DNA of 33,002 nucleotides, from the NCBI GenBank assembly GCA_023426345.1, contig JAFAAX010000063.1:1-33002 (forward strand). Reading direction: 5' to 3'. The translations under genes were made by a program, and so were the position numbers. A model generated the notes under the pieces. That model saw only the letters and a program-made list of their open reading frames with translations, was not told the origin of the DNA and ran no database searches. Origin of the DNA: Actinomycetes bacterium (GTDB lineage: Bacteria; Actinomycetota; Actinomycetes; Actinomycetales; Actinomycetaceae). Shown piece by piece: positions 1 through 9,552 of the stretch (position 1 is its first letter; each line of letters starts with the position of its first letter).

Positions 1-40
1 CCCGCCCCCCCCCCCCCCGGGCGCCCCCCCCCCCCCCCCC
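1..40. repeat. Long poly-C tracts
   Basis: Two cytosine homopolymers, 14 C at 5-18 and 17 C at 24-40, are separated by a short G-containing break. They lie just downstream of the cold-shock gene, so its transcript would carry poly-G here if it read through. Runs this long are rare in bacteria and may be slippage-prone DNA or an assembly artefact near a contig edge; the sequence alone cannot decide. Confidence 0.7.
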
Positions 41-45
41 GCCGC

Positions 46-59
46 GCGGCCGAAGCCGC
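46..59 (-). terminator. UUCG hairpin after the cold-shock gene
   Basis: Read on the minus strand this is GCGGC-TTCG-GCCGC, a 5-bp GC stem closed by a stable UUCG tetraloop, 22 bases after the csp stop codon. There is no U-tract; poly-G follows instead. A role as a terminator or 3'-end stabiliser is inferred from position and structure. Confidence 0.5.
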
Positions 60-81
60 CGGCTCAAGTCGATCGCGCCCC

Positions 82-285
82 TCAGAGGCGGGCGATGTGC
101 TCGGCCTGCAGGCCCTTCTGGCCCTGCGTGATCTCGAACTCGACCTTGTCACCCTCGTCGAGGGTGCGGAAGCCCTTCGCCTCGATGTTGGAGAAGTGGG
201 CGAACACGTCGGCCGACCCATCATCGGGGGTGATGAATCCGTAGCCCTTGTCCGCGTTGAACCATTTGACGACACCAGTGGTCAT
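82..285 (-). CDS. Cold-shock protein (CspA family)
   Basis: This 67-residue protein is a single cold-shock domain, a five-stranded OB-fold that binds single-stranded RNA and DNA and acts as an RNA chaperone. Both nucleic-acid-binding signatures are visible: RNP1 (KGYGFITP, residues 13-20) and RNP2 (VFAHFS, 27-32), and the N-terminal GVVKWFN is typical. The length fits the family (65-70 residues). The reading frame stays open further upstream, but this ATG is preferred because the homology begins here and a GAAGGA ribosome-binding site lies about ten bases upstream. The gene stands alone and diverges from the transporter operon. Its upstream region is long, as is common for csp genes, with a small hairpin near the start. 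The family is certain; whether it is cold-induced or constitutive cannot be seen. Confidence 0.95.
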   Translation of the reverse strand: MTTGVVKWFNADKGYGFITPDDGSADVFAHFSNIEAKGFRTLDEGDKVEFEITQGQKGLQAEHIARL

Positions 286-309
286 GAGATGCGCTGTCCT
301 TCTTCGAAG

Positions 310-324
310 CCCCCGCGCTGGGGG
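310..324 (-). other. Hairpin in the csp 5' leader
   Basis: CCCCC-N5-GGGGG forms a perfect 5-bp stem with a 5-base loop about 25 bases upstream of the csp start codon. Leaders of csp mRNAs are often structured and temperature-responsive; relevance here is inference. The rest of 286-560 shows no gene or other clear signal. Confidence 0.35.
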
Positions 325-562
325 ATGGAATCCGATCACGGTTGAGATCGGAGCAGTCACGCACTCACCTGCAACCACCTACGGAACCGCATGTCCTGCA
401 ATGAAGCTGTGAATCTACGCCGTTCAGGTTACTCCTCCCGCGTGGGCGACGGGCCGGGAGGAAGATCACAGGTTGGTCTCGGTGTCGGCCGCGCCCCGGT
501 CGGCCGCGCCGGCGGGGAGTCGGGGCGAGGCCCTCCGGCCTGCGGATGTCCGGCCTCTCACA

Positions 563-611
563 TACAATGGGCGCAGATCCCATCCGCCTCCATGGTGAGG
601 AGCGCCGTCCC
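563..611 (+). promoter_or_regulatory. Promoter -10 and RBS of the transporter operon
   Basis: TACAAT at 563-568 is a good -10 box with no convincing -35. GAGGAG at 597-602 lies nine bases before the GTG at 612. Start from this box would exclude the upstream in-frame ATG codons at 546 and 567, so the pair decides the start. Confidence 0.5.
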
Positions 612-2107
<1,496 letters not shown>

Positions 2108-2111
<4 letters not shown>

Positions 2112-4174
2112 CCGGCGCCCCGCCATCGCCCCCGCGGTCCGCCGGACGGGGGACGCCCTCGTCCGCGCCCTGCCCCTGGATCCTGATCGTGGGCGACGAC
2201 TCCCGGGGGCTGGTCGCCCGGGCGCGGGAGGGGCTCGCGCGAGCGGTCCCCGGCGCCGCAGTGGCGGCGGTCCGCCCCGGAGACGGCCGCGCGGCGCCCT
2301 CGCCCCCTCTCCTCTTTCCCTCCGCCGACGAGGGCGGCGCTCCCCCCGACCAGGGCGGCCCCCTGCTGATCGTGGCCACGGCGGAGATCCCGGACATCGG
2401 CGCGGCGCTGGTCGCAACCGACCCGAGTGGGGCGGCGGCCGCAGACGCGGACGCCCCCTGCCTGGTCCTCACGGACCGCGGCGGCCACACGGACCTGGGG
2501 CCGGTCATCGCCGCCGGCCGGCTGGCCGCGGTGGTCCCTGCCTGCGACCGGGGGCTGCTGGTCCGTGAGCTCGCCGACGCGGCCCTGTCCCGGATGGAGG
2601 CGCAAGGGGTCGCGCCCGACCAGGTCCGCCGGATCCTGGGAGCCGGGCGGGCGGCGGAGGAGGCCCGGAGCGACGACCTGCTCCATCTGGACGATCCCGG
2701 TGCGCTCGAACGCGTCCTCGACGGCGTCGAGCGCATCGTCGGCGCGCGGCCCCGCGTGTCGGTGGGCGCCGGTGTGGAGCTGTGCCACCAGGGCGCCGAG
2801 GCCCCGCCGCTCACACTGGTGATGAGCGGCGTCGTCAGCCTCCGGCAGGACACGCCGCAGGGCCCCGTCACGCTCCACCAGGCGTCGACGGGCCGCGTCA
2901 TCGGCGTCGTGTCGCTGGTGAGAGGGGATCGCGCGTGGTACACGGCGCGGACCGAGACCCCGTGCGCGCTCGTCCTGCTCTCGCGGGCGGAGATCGCCGC
3001 GGCCATCGACGCCGATCCGTCGGTGGCGCGCGATCTGGCGCTGCTCATGGTGGGGTCCCTGCTCACCCGGTTGCTGCGTGCCGAGGAGCAGCACGTCGAC
3101 CACCGCCTGCTGGCCGACGAGCTCGAAGTCGACCGCGCGCGCCTCGCCGATGCGCTGGAGGACCTCCACCGGACCCGCGCGGAGCTGGTGGAGCGGACCC
3201 GCCTGGCGATGCTCGGCGAGCTGTCGGCCGGCATCGCCCACGAGCTGAACAACCCCGTGAGCGCCCTCGGCCGCGCCGTCGAGCACTTGGCGCGCGACCT
3301 CGTGCGGCTCATCGGCCACGCGCCGGATCTGGAGCCGGCGGCGCGCGCGATCCGGCGATCGGCCGACGCCCCCGCGCTGCCCACCGCGCAGGAGCGCGCG
3401 CTGGCGGCGTCGTTCCTGCCCGTCACGGGCGGCGACCGGGCGCTGGCCCGCCGCCTGGTCCCGGCCGGGGTCCCCGACACCCGGACGGCGGCGGCGCTGC
3501 TCGCCCAACCGGAGTCCGTGCGGCGCGACATCCTGCTGGGCGCCCGGATCGGGTCCTCTCTCCACTCCATCGACTCCGCCTCCCAGCGGATCGCGGGGCT
3601 GTCATCCTCATTGCGGTCCTACGCGCGTCCGGAGGGGGAGGAGCGCGTGCCCACCGAGGTGCTGCGCAGCCTCGACGACGCACTGCGGCTCACCGAGCAC
3701 CGGTTGCGCGGCATCCGCGTCGACCGGCGCCTCGAACAGGTGCCCCCCGTCCTGGCGCGCCCCGGATCCCTCGAGCAGGTCTGGATGAATCTGCTGGTCA
3801 ACGCCGCCGACGCGATCATCGATGAGCTGGAGGATCTCCGCGAGGACGACGCCGCGCTGCCCGCGCGGGGGAGCGCTCCGGCTCGCGTGGTCGTCCGCAC
3901 GGCCGTCGAGGGCGGCGCGGTGGTCGTCGCCGTCGAGGACAACGGGCCGGGGATCTCCGAGGAGCTCCAGGCGCGGATCTTCCGCCCGCACTTCACCACG
4001 CGCGGCGGCCGCGTGGAGTTCGGACTGGGCATGGGCCTGTCGATCGCCCAGTCGATCGTGGCGGCGGCCGGGGGGACGATCGGCGTCGAGTCCCGTCCCG
4101 GCCTCACGCGGATGCGGGTCGCGCTGCCGCCGGCACCCGCGCCCGCGCCATCCCAGAAGGAGGAGACCCGATGA
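2108..4174 (+). CDS. Sensor histidine kinase with cNMP-binding-like domain
   Basis: The protein has 688 residues and no obvious membrane span, so it is probably cytoplasmic. Residues 15-165 resemble a degenerate receiver domain. Residues 200-335 look like a cyclic-nucleotide-binding/Crp-type beta-roll. A coiled-coil-like stretch leads to the H-box GIAHELNNP with the predicted phospho-acceptor His378. The ATPase domain shows an N-box (MNLLVNAAD, Asn565), a G1 box (VEDNGPGIS) and a G2 box (GLGMGLSIAQSIV). The H-box to N-box distance is about 187 residues, longer than the usual 110-120, so the dimerisation region is enlarged. ATGA overlaps at both ends place the gene between the transporter and its presumed partner regulator. 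Ligand and signal are unknown. Confidence 0.9.
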
Positions 4175-4650
4175 CACTCGCGATCCTGGTCCTCGAGGAC
4201 GAGGACGACGTCCGCCACGAGCTGGAGAACGATCTGGACCCTTTTGCGGCCGCCGTCCGGATCGAGGCCGCCTCCGACGTCGACGACGCCTGGGACGCCG
4301 TCGAGGCCGTCCTGGCAGACGGGGACCGGCTGGCCCTGGTCCTGGCCGACCACCGGCTGCCGGGACGGTCGGGTGTCGACTTCCTGGTCGACATCGCCCA
4401 CGATCCGCGCACGTCCGGCGCCCGCACCGTGCTTGTCACCGGCCAGGCGGGTCAGCGGGACACGATCCGCGCGCTCAACGAGGCCGGGCTGGACCACTAC
4501 CTCGCGAAACCGTGGCACGTCCGCGAGCTCGTCGACGTCGTCCGCGGCCAGCTCACCGACTACGTCCTGTCGGAGGGGATCGACCCCCTCCCGTTCCTGT
4601 CGGCCCTCGACGAGGTGCGCGTGATGGACGCGTTGCGCCACCGCTCCTGA
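4171..4650 (+). CDS. Single-domain response regulator
   Basis: This 159-residue protein is a receiver domain with acidic residues near the N-terminus (EDEDD, 10-14), phospho-acceptor Asp60 in LVLADHRLPG, the switch threonine Thr90 and Lys113 in the AKPW motif. The tail of about 35 residues holds no recognisable DNA-binding domain, so output may be by protein-protein interaction or by phosphotransfer. The start overlaps the kinase stop (ATGA) and is preceded by a strong AAGGAGGAG. Translational coupling makes the upstream kinase its likely phosphodonor. As it cannot obviously bind promoters, it may act on the transporter or on another protein; this is inference. Confidence 0.9.
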   Translation: MTLAILVLEDEDDVRHELENDLDPFAAAVRIEAASDVDDAWDAVEAVLADGDRLALVLADHRLPGRSGVDFLVDIAHDPRTSGARTVLVTGQAGQRDTIRALNEAGLDHYLAKPWHVRELVDVVRGQLTDYVLSEGIDPLPFLSALDEVRVMDALRHRS

Positions 4651-4662
4651 TCCCTCCCGCGC

Positions 4663-4781
4663 GTCGGACTCCACTCCCGTTTGGCGGACTTCGCTCTTGC
4701 TTGGTGGACCTCGCTCTCGTCTAGCGGACTTTCGCCTACCTGCCGGACTTCTCTCCCACCTGCCGGACTTCTCTCCCGCGG
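4663..4781 (+). repeat. Tandem array, 20-bp period, six units
   Basis: Six degenerate units begin at 4663, 4683, 4703, 4723 (19 bp), 4742 and 4762. The shared core is GGACTTCNCTC, for example GCCGGACTTCTCTCCCACCT. The array begins 12 bases after the response-regulator stop. The units abut with no spacers, so it is not a CRISPR. Apparent ORFs through it are low-complexity by-products. Confidence 0.85.
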
Positions 4782-4801
4782 GGGTCGCGCTGGCGGGCCT
4801 C

Positions 4802-4889
4802 GCGACTTCGGTGCTCTTTCCCCGCGACTTCGGTGCTCTTTCTCTGCGAGTTCGGTGCTCTTTCTCTGCGAGTTCGGTTCCCTGCTGTG
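4802..4889 (+). repeat. Tandem array, 22-bp period, four units
   Basis: Units start at 4802, 4824, 4846 and 4868. The consensus begins GCGACTTCGGTGCTCTTT and ends CCCC or CTCT; the last unit decays after GAGTTCGGT. Each contains a C-TTCG-G tetraloop motif. The core resembles the neighbouring 20-bp array, suggesting shared ancestry. From 4890 to 5107 no gene or repeat is recognised. Confidence 0.85.
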
Positions 4890-5107
4890 TGTTCGTCGGG
4901 CGGTGTACTCCGTGGCATGCCTCGACGCGTTGAGTGCGCCGCGCCCACACCCGACGACGAAGGGAACCCATCGTCGTCTCCACCGGACCAACGCGCGGCC
5001 ACCGCGGTGGCTGAAGACGTGTGGCCGCGGACACGACCGAATCACTTGCCGATGTCGGCACCGAACACGCGCAACCCCATCGAGGCCGACAACCGCGCCC
5101 GCCACGT

Positions 5108-5173
5108 GCCCAGACGGGACCGAAGTCGCGGGGAAAGAGCACCGAAGTCGCGGGGGAACAGCACCGAAGTCGG
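5108..5173 (-). repeat. Inverted copy of the 22-bp array
   Basis: Three units in the opposite orientation: a partial one at 5108-5129, then 5130-5151 and 5152-5173, each containing ACCGAAGTCG, the reverse complement of CGACTTCGGT. Unit 5130-5151 is the exact reverse complement of the unit at 4802-4823. The array lies downstream of the ROK gene on its strand, so transcripts of both convergent genes would carry the same-sense repeat. Confidence 0.85.
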
Positions 5174-5215
5174 CAGGCGGGCGCCGGCCAGCGGGCGGTG
5201 GGCGGCAGGCGGCGG

Positions 5216-5250
5216 GCGAGTCTCGCGGGCGCAGAGGCGCGAGTCTCGCG
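5216..5250. repeat. Direct repeat GCGAGTCTCGCG
   Basis: Two identical 12-mers at 5216-5227 and 5239-5250 are 23 bp apart; each is nearly self-complementary. A purine-rich stretch (5249-5287) follows up to the ROK stop, which reads as a pyrimidine tract on the ROK transcript. This may form part of the ROK 3' end; function is not established. Confidence 0.5.
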
Positions 5251-5287
5251 AAAGAGAAGGAAGAGGGAAGAAGGAAGAAGCAGCAGG

Positions 5288-6592
5288 TCAGGGCGCGGCG
5301 GTCCACGCGATCGGATCGTCGACGACCTGTTGGAGGACGCGATGCGCGGCGCCGGTGACGGCCAGCGCCGCCGAGTCCGGCGCGATGCTCACCGACGGCT
5401 CGGACCATGCGGACTGGAGCACCCGCGTGCGCAGCTCGCCGCGCGCGACGGGGATGAGGGCGTCGCCGATCTCCGCGACGATGCCGCCCAGGATGACCTC
5501 GGGGATGTCCACGACGTTGATGACGGCGGCGAGCGCGCGGCCCAGGGCCGCGCCGCCCTCGTCCATGGCGGACCGGGCGGCGGCGGATCCCCCGCGCGCG
5601 GCGGCGGCGACGTCGGTGGGGGTGGAGCCCTCGGGCAGACCGGAGCGGCGGGCCAGGGCACGCAGGCCCAGGTAGGCCTCCAGGCAGCCCGTGGCGCCGC
5701 AGGAGCAGAGCGGCCCGGACGGGTCGGCGCAGATGTGCCCGATCTCGCCGGACCAGCCGTGCGCGCCCGACAGCGGGCGGTGGTCGACGATGATGCCGGC
5801 GCCGATGCCGACGTTGCCGGAGACGTACACGAAGGATCCCGGGCCGTCGGGCGCGCCGGGCCGCGGATTGGCCACGGCGAAGGCGGCCAGATCGGCCTCG
5901 TTGGCCACCAGCGCGGGACGGAGCTGCGCGAGGGGCGCCAGCAGCGTGGAGAAGGGCAGGTCGCGCCAGCCCAGGTTCGGCGCCTGCGCCAGCGCGTCGC
6001 CGGAGACCAGGCCGGGCAGCGCCAGGCCGGAGCCGACCAGTCGGGGTCCTCCTTCGTCCTCGACGAGGGCGTCCCCCGTGGCGGCCTCCCCGAGGACCTG
6101 TCCTCCGAGGTCGGCCAGCGCGCCGAGCGTCTCCGAGGGGTCCGAGTGGGCGAAGTCGCCGTCGAGGCGGGCGTCGGCGAGCACGGTGCCGGCGAGGTCG
6201 ATGGCGCGCGCGGCGAGGTAGTTGATGTTGACCTCGAGCCCCACGGCGACCAGCGCCCGCGGGCTCGGAGCGAGGCGGCTGGCGGGCCGGCCGCGGGTGG
6301 CCTCGGGGATCGGATCGAGGTCGGCGACCAGGCCGGACTGGATGAGCTCGTCGACCAGCCGCGAGACGGTGGCCCGCGTGATGCCCGTGCGGGCGGCGAT
6401 GTCGGCGCGCGAGACCTCGCCGGGAGCCGCCAGGACGTGGCGGAGGACGAGCGAGAGGTTCATGGCGCGCAGGCTCTCGGCCGTGACGCCGGTGCGGGTC
6501 CGGTCCGCGGCGGGCGTGGACGGCCGGGAGCGCAGTGGCGCTGTCCGCCGGGGTGCGGCAGAGGAGCCGTCCTTGGACCGAGCTGTGGTCAT
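5288..6592 (-). CDS. xylR: ROK-family repressor of the xylose operon (XylR-like)
   Basis: From ATG 6592 the product has 434 residues. An Arg/Ser/Thr-rich, probably disordered N-terminus precedes a winged helix-turn-helix (VSRADIAARTGITRATVSRL). The ROK sugar-kinase-like domain follows, with the zinc-binding signature CSCGATGCLE. Such proteins repress xylose genes until xylose binds. The gene is divergent from xylA, and a xylO-like palindrome lies between them. Start choice is uncertain: the in-frame GTG at 6676 would add 28 residues. Neither start has a ribosome-binding site, yet each has a TANNNT box exactly six bases upstream, suggesting leaderless mRNA. The gene converges on the response-regulator gene across the repeat-filled gap. 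The family is certain; xylose specificity rests on context and operator. Confidence 0.9.
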   Translation of the reverse strand: MTTARSKDGSSAAPRRTAPLRSRPSTPAADRTRTGVTAESLRAMNLSLVLRHVLAAPGEVSRADIAARTGITRATVSRLVDELIQSGLVADLDPIPEATRGRPASRLAPSPRALVAVGLEVNINYLAARAIDLAGTVLADARLDGDFAHSDPSETLGALADLGGQVLGEAATGDALVEDEGGPRLVGSGLALPGLVSGDALAQAPNLGWRDLPFSTLLAPLAQLRPALVANEADLAAFAVANPRPGAPDGPGSFVYVSGNVGIGAGIIVDHRPLSGAHGWSGEIGHICADPSGPLCSCGATGCLEAYLGLRALARRSGLPEGSTPTDVAAAARGGSAAARSAMDEGGAALGRALAAVINVVDIPEVILGGIVAEIGDALIPVARGELRTRVLQSAWSEPSVSIAPDSAALAVTGAAHRVLQQVVDDPIAWTAAP

Positions 6593-6598
6593 GGATCG

Positions 6599-6627
6599 AC
6601 TGTAGGCGGAACGCGGCGCGCTGTCGG
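6599..6627 (-). promoter_or_regulatory. Candidate leaderless promoter of the ROK gene
   Basis: On the minus strand CCGACA (6627-6622), a 17-bp spacer and TACAGT (6604-6599) lie six bases before ATG 6592, so transcription would start at the A of ATG. A second candidate, TTGCTG (6710-6705), a 16-bp spacer and TACGAT (6688-6683), lies six bases before GTG 6676. Confidence 0.4.
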
Positions 6628-6669
6628 GGATCTTCTCAGCGTCCCGCGACGCGGGCTCTTGTGGGGAAC

Positions 6670-6698
6670 TGGACACGGCGCTATCGTATGTCTATTGT
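6670..6698 (+). promoter_or_regulatory. xylA operon promoter
   Basis: TGGACA (6670-6675), a 17-bp spacer and TATTGT (6693-6698) give a plausible sigma-70-type promoter with a start near 6705. The -10 box runs into the operator palindrome, which suits repression by blocking RNA polymerase. Confidence 0.55.
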
Positions 6699-6716
6699 TT
6701 TGTTCAGCAACAAAAC
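6697..6716. promoter_or_regulatory. ROK/XylR operator
   Basis: GTTTTGTT (6697-6704), CAGC, AACAAAAC (6709-6716) is a perfect 8+8 bp inverted repeat with a 4-bp centre. It closely resembles the Bacillus xylO core GTTTGTTTGGGCAACAAAC bound by the ROK repressor XylR. It overlaps the xylA -10/+1 region and the -35 of one ROK promoter candidate, so it could control both directions. Confidence 0.8.
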
Positions 6717-6765
6717 GACGCGGGCGGGGCGGCGATGCCCCACCGGGACACACGGAGGTGGAGCG

Positions 6766-8118
6766 ATGGGCAAGCTGTGGGGCATCGAGGCGATTCCGTT
6801 CGTGGGGACCGAGGATCCCCATCAGGGGCTCGGCTTCCACTACTACCAGCCGGACCGCGTCGTCGCGGGCAAGGCGATGAAGGACTGGCTGCGTTTCGGC
6901 GTGGCCTACTGGCACACCTTCGACCAGCGCCTCGTCGATCCCTTCGGCGACGGCACCGCGCGCCGCCCCTACGACCGCTACACGGATCCCCTGGATCTCG
7001 CGCTCGCCAAGGTCGACTACGCCTTCGAGTTCTACCGCACGCTCGGCGTGGAGCACTTCTGCTTCCACGACCGCGACCTGGCGCCCGAGGGCGACACGTT
7101 GCGCGAGACCGACGCGATCCTGGACCGCGTGGTCGACCACATCGCCGAGCTCCAGGCGGACTCCGGAATGAAGCTCCTGTGGAACACGTCCAGCCTGTTC
7201 ACGAACCCGCGGTTCGTCTCCGGCGGGGCGACCTCGCCCTTCGCCGAGGTCTACGCCTACGCCGCCGGGCAGGTCAAGCACTCCCTGGAGATCGCCCAGC
7301 GCCTGGGCGCGGAGAACTACGTCTTCTGGGGCGGGCGCGAGGGCTACGAGAACCTGTGGAACACGGACCTCCGGCGCGAGCAGGACCACATCGCCCGCTT
7401 CTTCCACCTGTGCCTGGACTACGCCCGCGAGATCGGCCTGGATGCGCAGTTCCTCCTGGAGCCCAAGCCGAAGGAGCCGGCCACCCACCAGTACGACTTC
7501 GACGCGGCGACGACCATCGCCTTTCTCCAGACCTACGGCCTGGCGGATGCGTTCAAGCTGAACCTCGAGGGCAACCACGCGAACCTGGCGGGCCACACCT
7601 TCCAGCACGAGATCCGCGTGGCGCGCGCGGCCGGGATGCTGGGCTCGCTGGACGCCAACCAGGGCGACAAGCTGATCGGCTGGGACATCGACGAGTTCCC
7701 GTCGGACCTCTACGAGACGACGGCCGTGATGTGGGAGGTCCTGGACGAGGGGCGGATCGGCCCGCAGGGGCGCGGCGGGCTCAACTTCGATGCGAAGCCG
7801 CGGCGCACCTCCTTCGAGGCGGAGGACCTGTTCCGTGGGCACGTGGTCGGCATGGACTCCTACGCCGCGGGCCTGCTGGTCGCCGCGAAGCTCCACGAGG
7901 ACCGCTACATCGAGGATCTGGTGGCCGAGCGCTACCGCTCCTTCGACTCCGGCGTCGGGGCGAGTGTCGAGGACGGCACGGCGACGCTGGCGTCCCTGGA
8001 GGCCCACGCCCTGGACGTCCCGCAGGCCGACCTGTTGGCCGCCACGCGCTCCGACCATCTGGAGTCCGTCAAGGCGACGCTGAACAACTACCTGATCGCC
8101 GCGCTGGCCGAGGCCTGA
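6766..8118 (+). CDS. xylA: Xylose isomerase
   Basis: The 450-residue protein interconverts D-xylose and D-xylulose in the cytoplasm. It is of the longer class II type (E. coli XylA-like). Catalytic and metal-binding residues are present, mostly at E. coli numbering: His101 and Asp104 in FHDRD, Glu232 and Lys234 in LEPKP, Glu268 and His271 in NLEGNHA, Asp296 in SLDANQGD, Asp307 and Asp309, and an Asp at 342 in NFDAKPRR. ATG 6766 follows the strong RBS GGAGGTG (6754-6760). It is the first gene of the operon, with a leader of about 60 bases after the operator-controlled promoter. xylB follows after 11 bases. Confidence 0.97.
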   Translation: MGKLWGIEAIPFVGTEDPHQGLGFHYYQPDRVVAGKAMKDWLRFGVAYWHTFDQRLVDPFGDGTARRPYDRYTDPLDLALAKVDYAFEFYRTLGVEHFCFHDRDLAPEGDTLRETDAILDRVVDHIAELQADSGMKLLWNTSSLFTNPRFVSGGATSPFAEVYAYAAGQVKHSLEIAQRLGAENYVFWGGREGYENLWNTDLRREQDHIARFFHLCLDYAREIGLDAQFLLEPKPKEPATHQYDFDAATTIAFLQTYGLADAFKLNLEGNHANLAGHTFQHEIRVARAAGMLGSLDANQGDKLIGWDIDEFPSDLYETTAVMWEVLDEGRIGPQGRGGLNFDAKPRRTSFEAEDLFRGHVVGMDSYAAGLLVAAKLHEDRYIEDLVAERYRSFDSGVGASVEDGTATLASLEAHALDVPQADLLAATRSDHLESVKATLNNYLIAALAEA

Positions 8119-8129
8119 GGAGGACGGCC

Positions 8130-9509
8130 GTGAGCACACACCGTCCCTACGTCGCCGGCGTCGACTCGTCGACGCAGTCGTGCAAGGTCGTGATCGTGGA
8201 CCCGGCCACCGGCGCCGTGGTCCGCTCGGGGCGGGCCCCTCACCCCGACGGGACCGAGGTCGACCCGCAGTCCTGGTGGCTGGCCTTCCTGGAGGCCGTC
8301 GACGCGGCCGGCGGCCTGGACGACGTCGCCGCCCTGTCGGTCGGCGGCCAGCAGCACGGGATGGTGTGCCTGGACGCCGCCGGCGAGGTGATCCGCCCGG
8401 CGCTGCTGTGGAACGACACGCGGTCTGCGGGAGCCGCGACCGCCCTCGTCGAGGAGGCGGGGGAGGGGAACGCGGCGCGGGGCGCGGCGTGGTGGGCCGA
8501 GGCGACCGGGTCCGTGCCCGTCGCGTCGTTGACGGTGACGAAGCTGCGGTGGCTGGCGGACCGCGAGCCGGACAACGCGGCGCGGATCGCGGCCGTGTGC
8601 CTGCCCCACGACTGGCTGACCTGGCGGATCGCGGGGACGGGACGACTGTCCGACCTGGTGACCGACCGCTCCGACGCCTCGGGCACGGGGTACATGGCGC
8701 GCGAGGGGACCGGGCCGGGCGGACCCGCGGTCGGCGAGTACCGCCGCGACATCCTGGCCCGGGCGCTGCGGATCGACGAGGGCGCCGCGGACTCCCTCGT
8801 GCTCCCGCGCATCCTGGGGCCGTGGGATGTCGCCGGGCGCGGCGATCCCGCGCGAGGGTGGGGCGACATCGTCCTGGGACCCGGGTGCGGGGACAATGCG
8901 GGGGCGGCGCTCGGCGTCGGCCTGCGGCCCGAGGAGGCCCTGTTGTCGCTCGGGACGTCGGGCGTGGTCGCCGCCGTGTCGGAGCATCCGGTTGTCGACC
9001 CGTCGGGGCTGGTCACCGGCTTCTCCGATGCGAGCGGACGCTGGCTGCCGCTGGCCTGCACGCTCAACGCCTCCCGGATCCTCGACGCGATGGCGGCCGT
9101 CGTCGGCGCCGACTACCGGGAGTTCGACGAACTCGCCCTGTCGGTCCCGGACGCCGCGGGCCTCGTGCTCACTCCGTATTTCGAGGGCGAGCGCACGCCG
9201 AATCTGCCCGACGCCACGGCGTCGCTGACGGGCCTCACCTTGGCCAATGCGGACCGCGCGCACGTCGCGCGAGCCGCGGTCGAGGGCCTGCTCGCGCTCA
9301 TGCGCGGCGCACTGGACGCCGTGCGGAACTGCGGGGCCCCGATCGAGCGCGTGCTGATGGTCGGCGGGGGAGCGAAGTCGACGGCCGTGCAGGCGCTGGC
9401 CGCCGACGTCCTGGGCGTGCCCGTCGAGCTGCCCGAGCCCGGGGAGTACGTGGCCCTGGGGGCGGCCAGGCAGGCGGGGACTGTTGTGGGGAATTCAGTG
9501 AAGAAGTGA
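8130..9509 (+). CDS. xylB: Xylulokinase
   Basis: This FGGY-family kinase (459 residues) phosphorylates D-xylulose with ATP to xylulose-5-phosphate, which enters the pentose-phosphate or phosphoketolase route. The sequence shows the N-terminal phosphate motif GVDSSTQSCK (residues 10-19), the substrate motif GGQQHGM (72-78), WNDTR (94-98), the catalytic Asp255 in GCGDNAG, LSLGTSG (about 268) and a C-terminal GGGAKS. The length is slightly below the usual 480-500. The GTG start at 8130 is chosen because GAGGAGGA, overlapping the xylA stop, lies 5 bases upstream and homology begins directly after it. It is cotranscribed with xylA; the transporter genes follow after 43 bases. Confidence 0.96.
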   Translation: MSTHRPYVAGVDSSTQSCKVVIVDPATGAVVRSGRAPHPDGTEVDPQSWWLAFLEAVDAAGGLDDVAALSVGGQQHGMVCLDAAGEVIRPALLWNDTRSAGAATALVEEAGEGNAARGAAWWAEATGSVPVASLTVTKLRWLADREPDNAARIAAVCLPHDWLTWRIAGTGRLSDLVTDRSDASGTGYMAREGTGPGGPAVGEYRRDILARALRIDEGAADSLVLPRILGPWDVAGRGDPARGWGDIVLGPGCGDNAGAALGVGLRPEEALLSLGTSGVVAAVSEHPVVDPSGLVTGFSDASGRWLPLACTLNASRILDAMAAVVGADYREFDELALSVPDAAGLVLTPYFEGERTPNLPDATASLTGLTLANADRAHVARAAVEGLLALMRGALDAVRNCGAPIERVLMVGGGAKSTAVQALAADVLGVPVELPEPGEYVALGAARQAGTVVGNSVKK

Positions 9510-9516
9510 TCGACAG

Positions 9517-9531
9517 GTGGGCGATGCCCAC
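9517..9531 (+). other. Small hairpin between xylB and binding-protein gene
   Basis: GTGGGC-GAT-GCCCAC forms a 6-bp stem with a 3-base loop between the xylB stop and the binding-protein start. It has no U-tract, so it may be an RNA processing or stability element rather than a terminator; function is inferred. Confidence 0.35.
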
Positions 9532-9552
9532 GTGATCAAGAAAGAGAGAACG

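Noticed and set aside
546..611. Earlier ATG starts (546, 567) for the transporter
   Set aside because: They overlap or precede the -10 box at 563-568 and have no RBS, whereas GTG 612 has GAGGAG.
4663..5173. CRISPR array
   Set aside because: Repeat units abut with no unique spacers, periods are only 20-22 bp, and no cas genes are present.
4681..5408. Small proteins encoded in the repeat region
   Set aside because: All frames there are translations of the tandem repeats, without RBS or known domains.
5021..6880. Long open frame on the plus strand opposite the ROK gene
   Set aside because: It is an antisense shadow of a GC-rich gene with low-complexity Arg/Gly/Ala content and no domain, and it runs through the repeat arrays.
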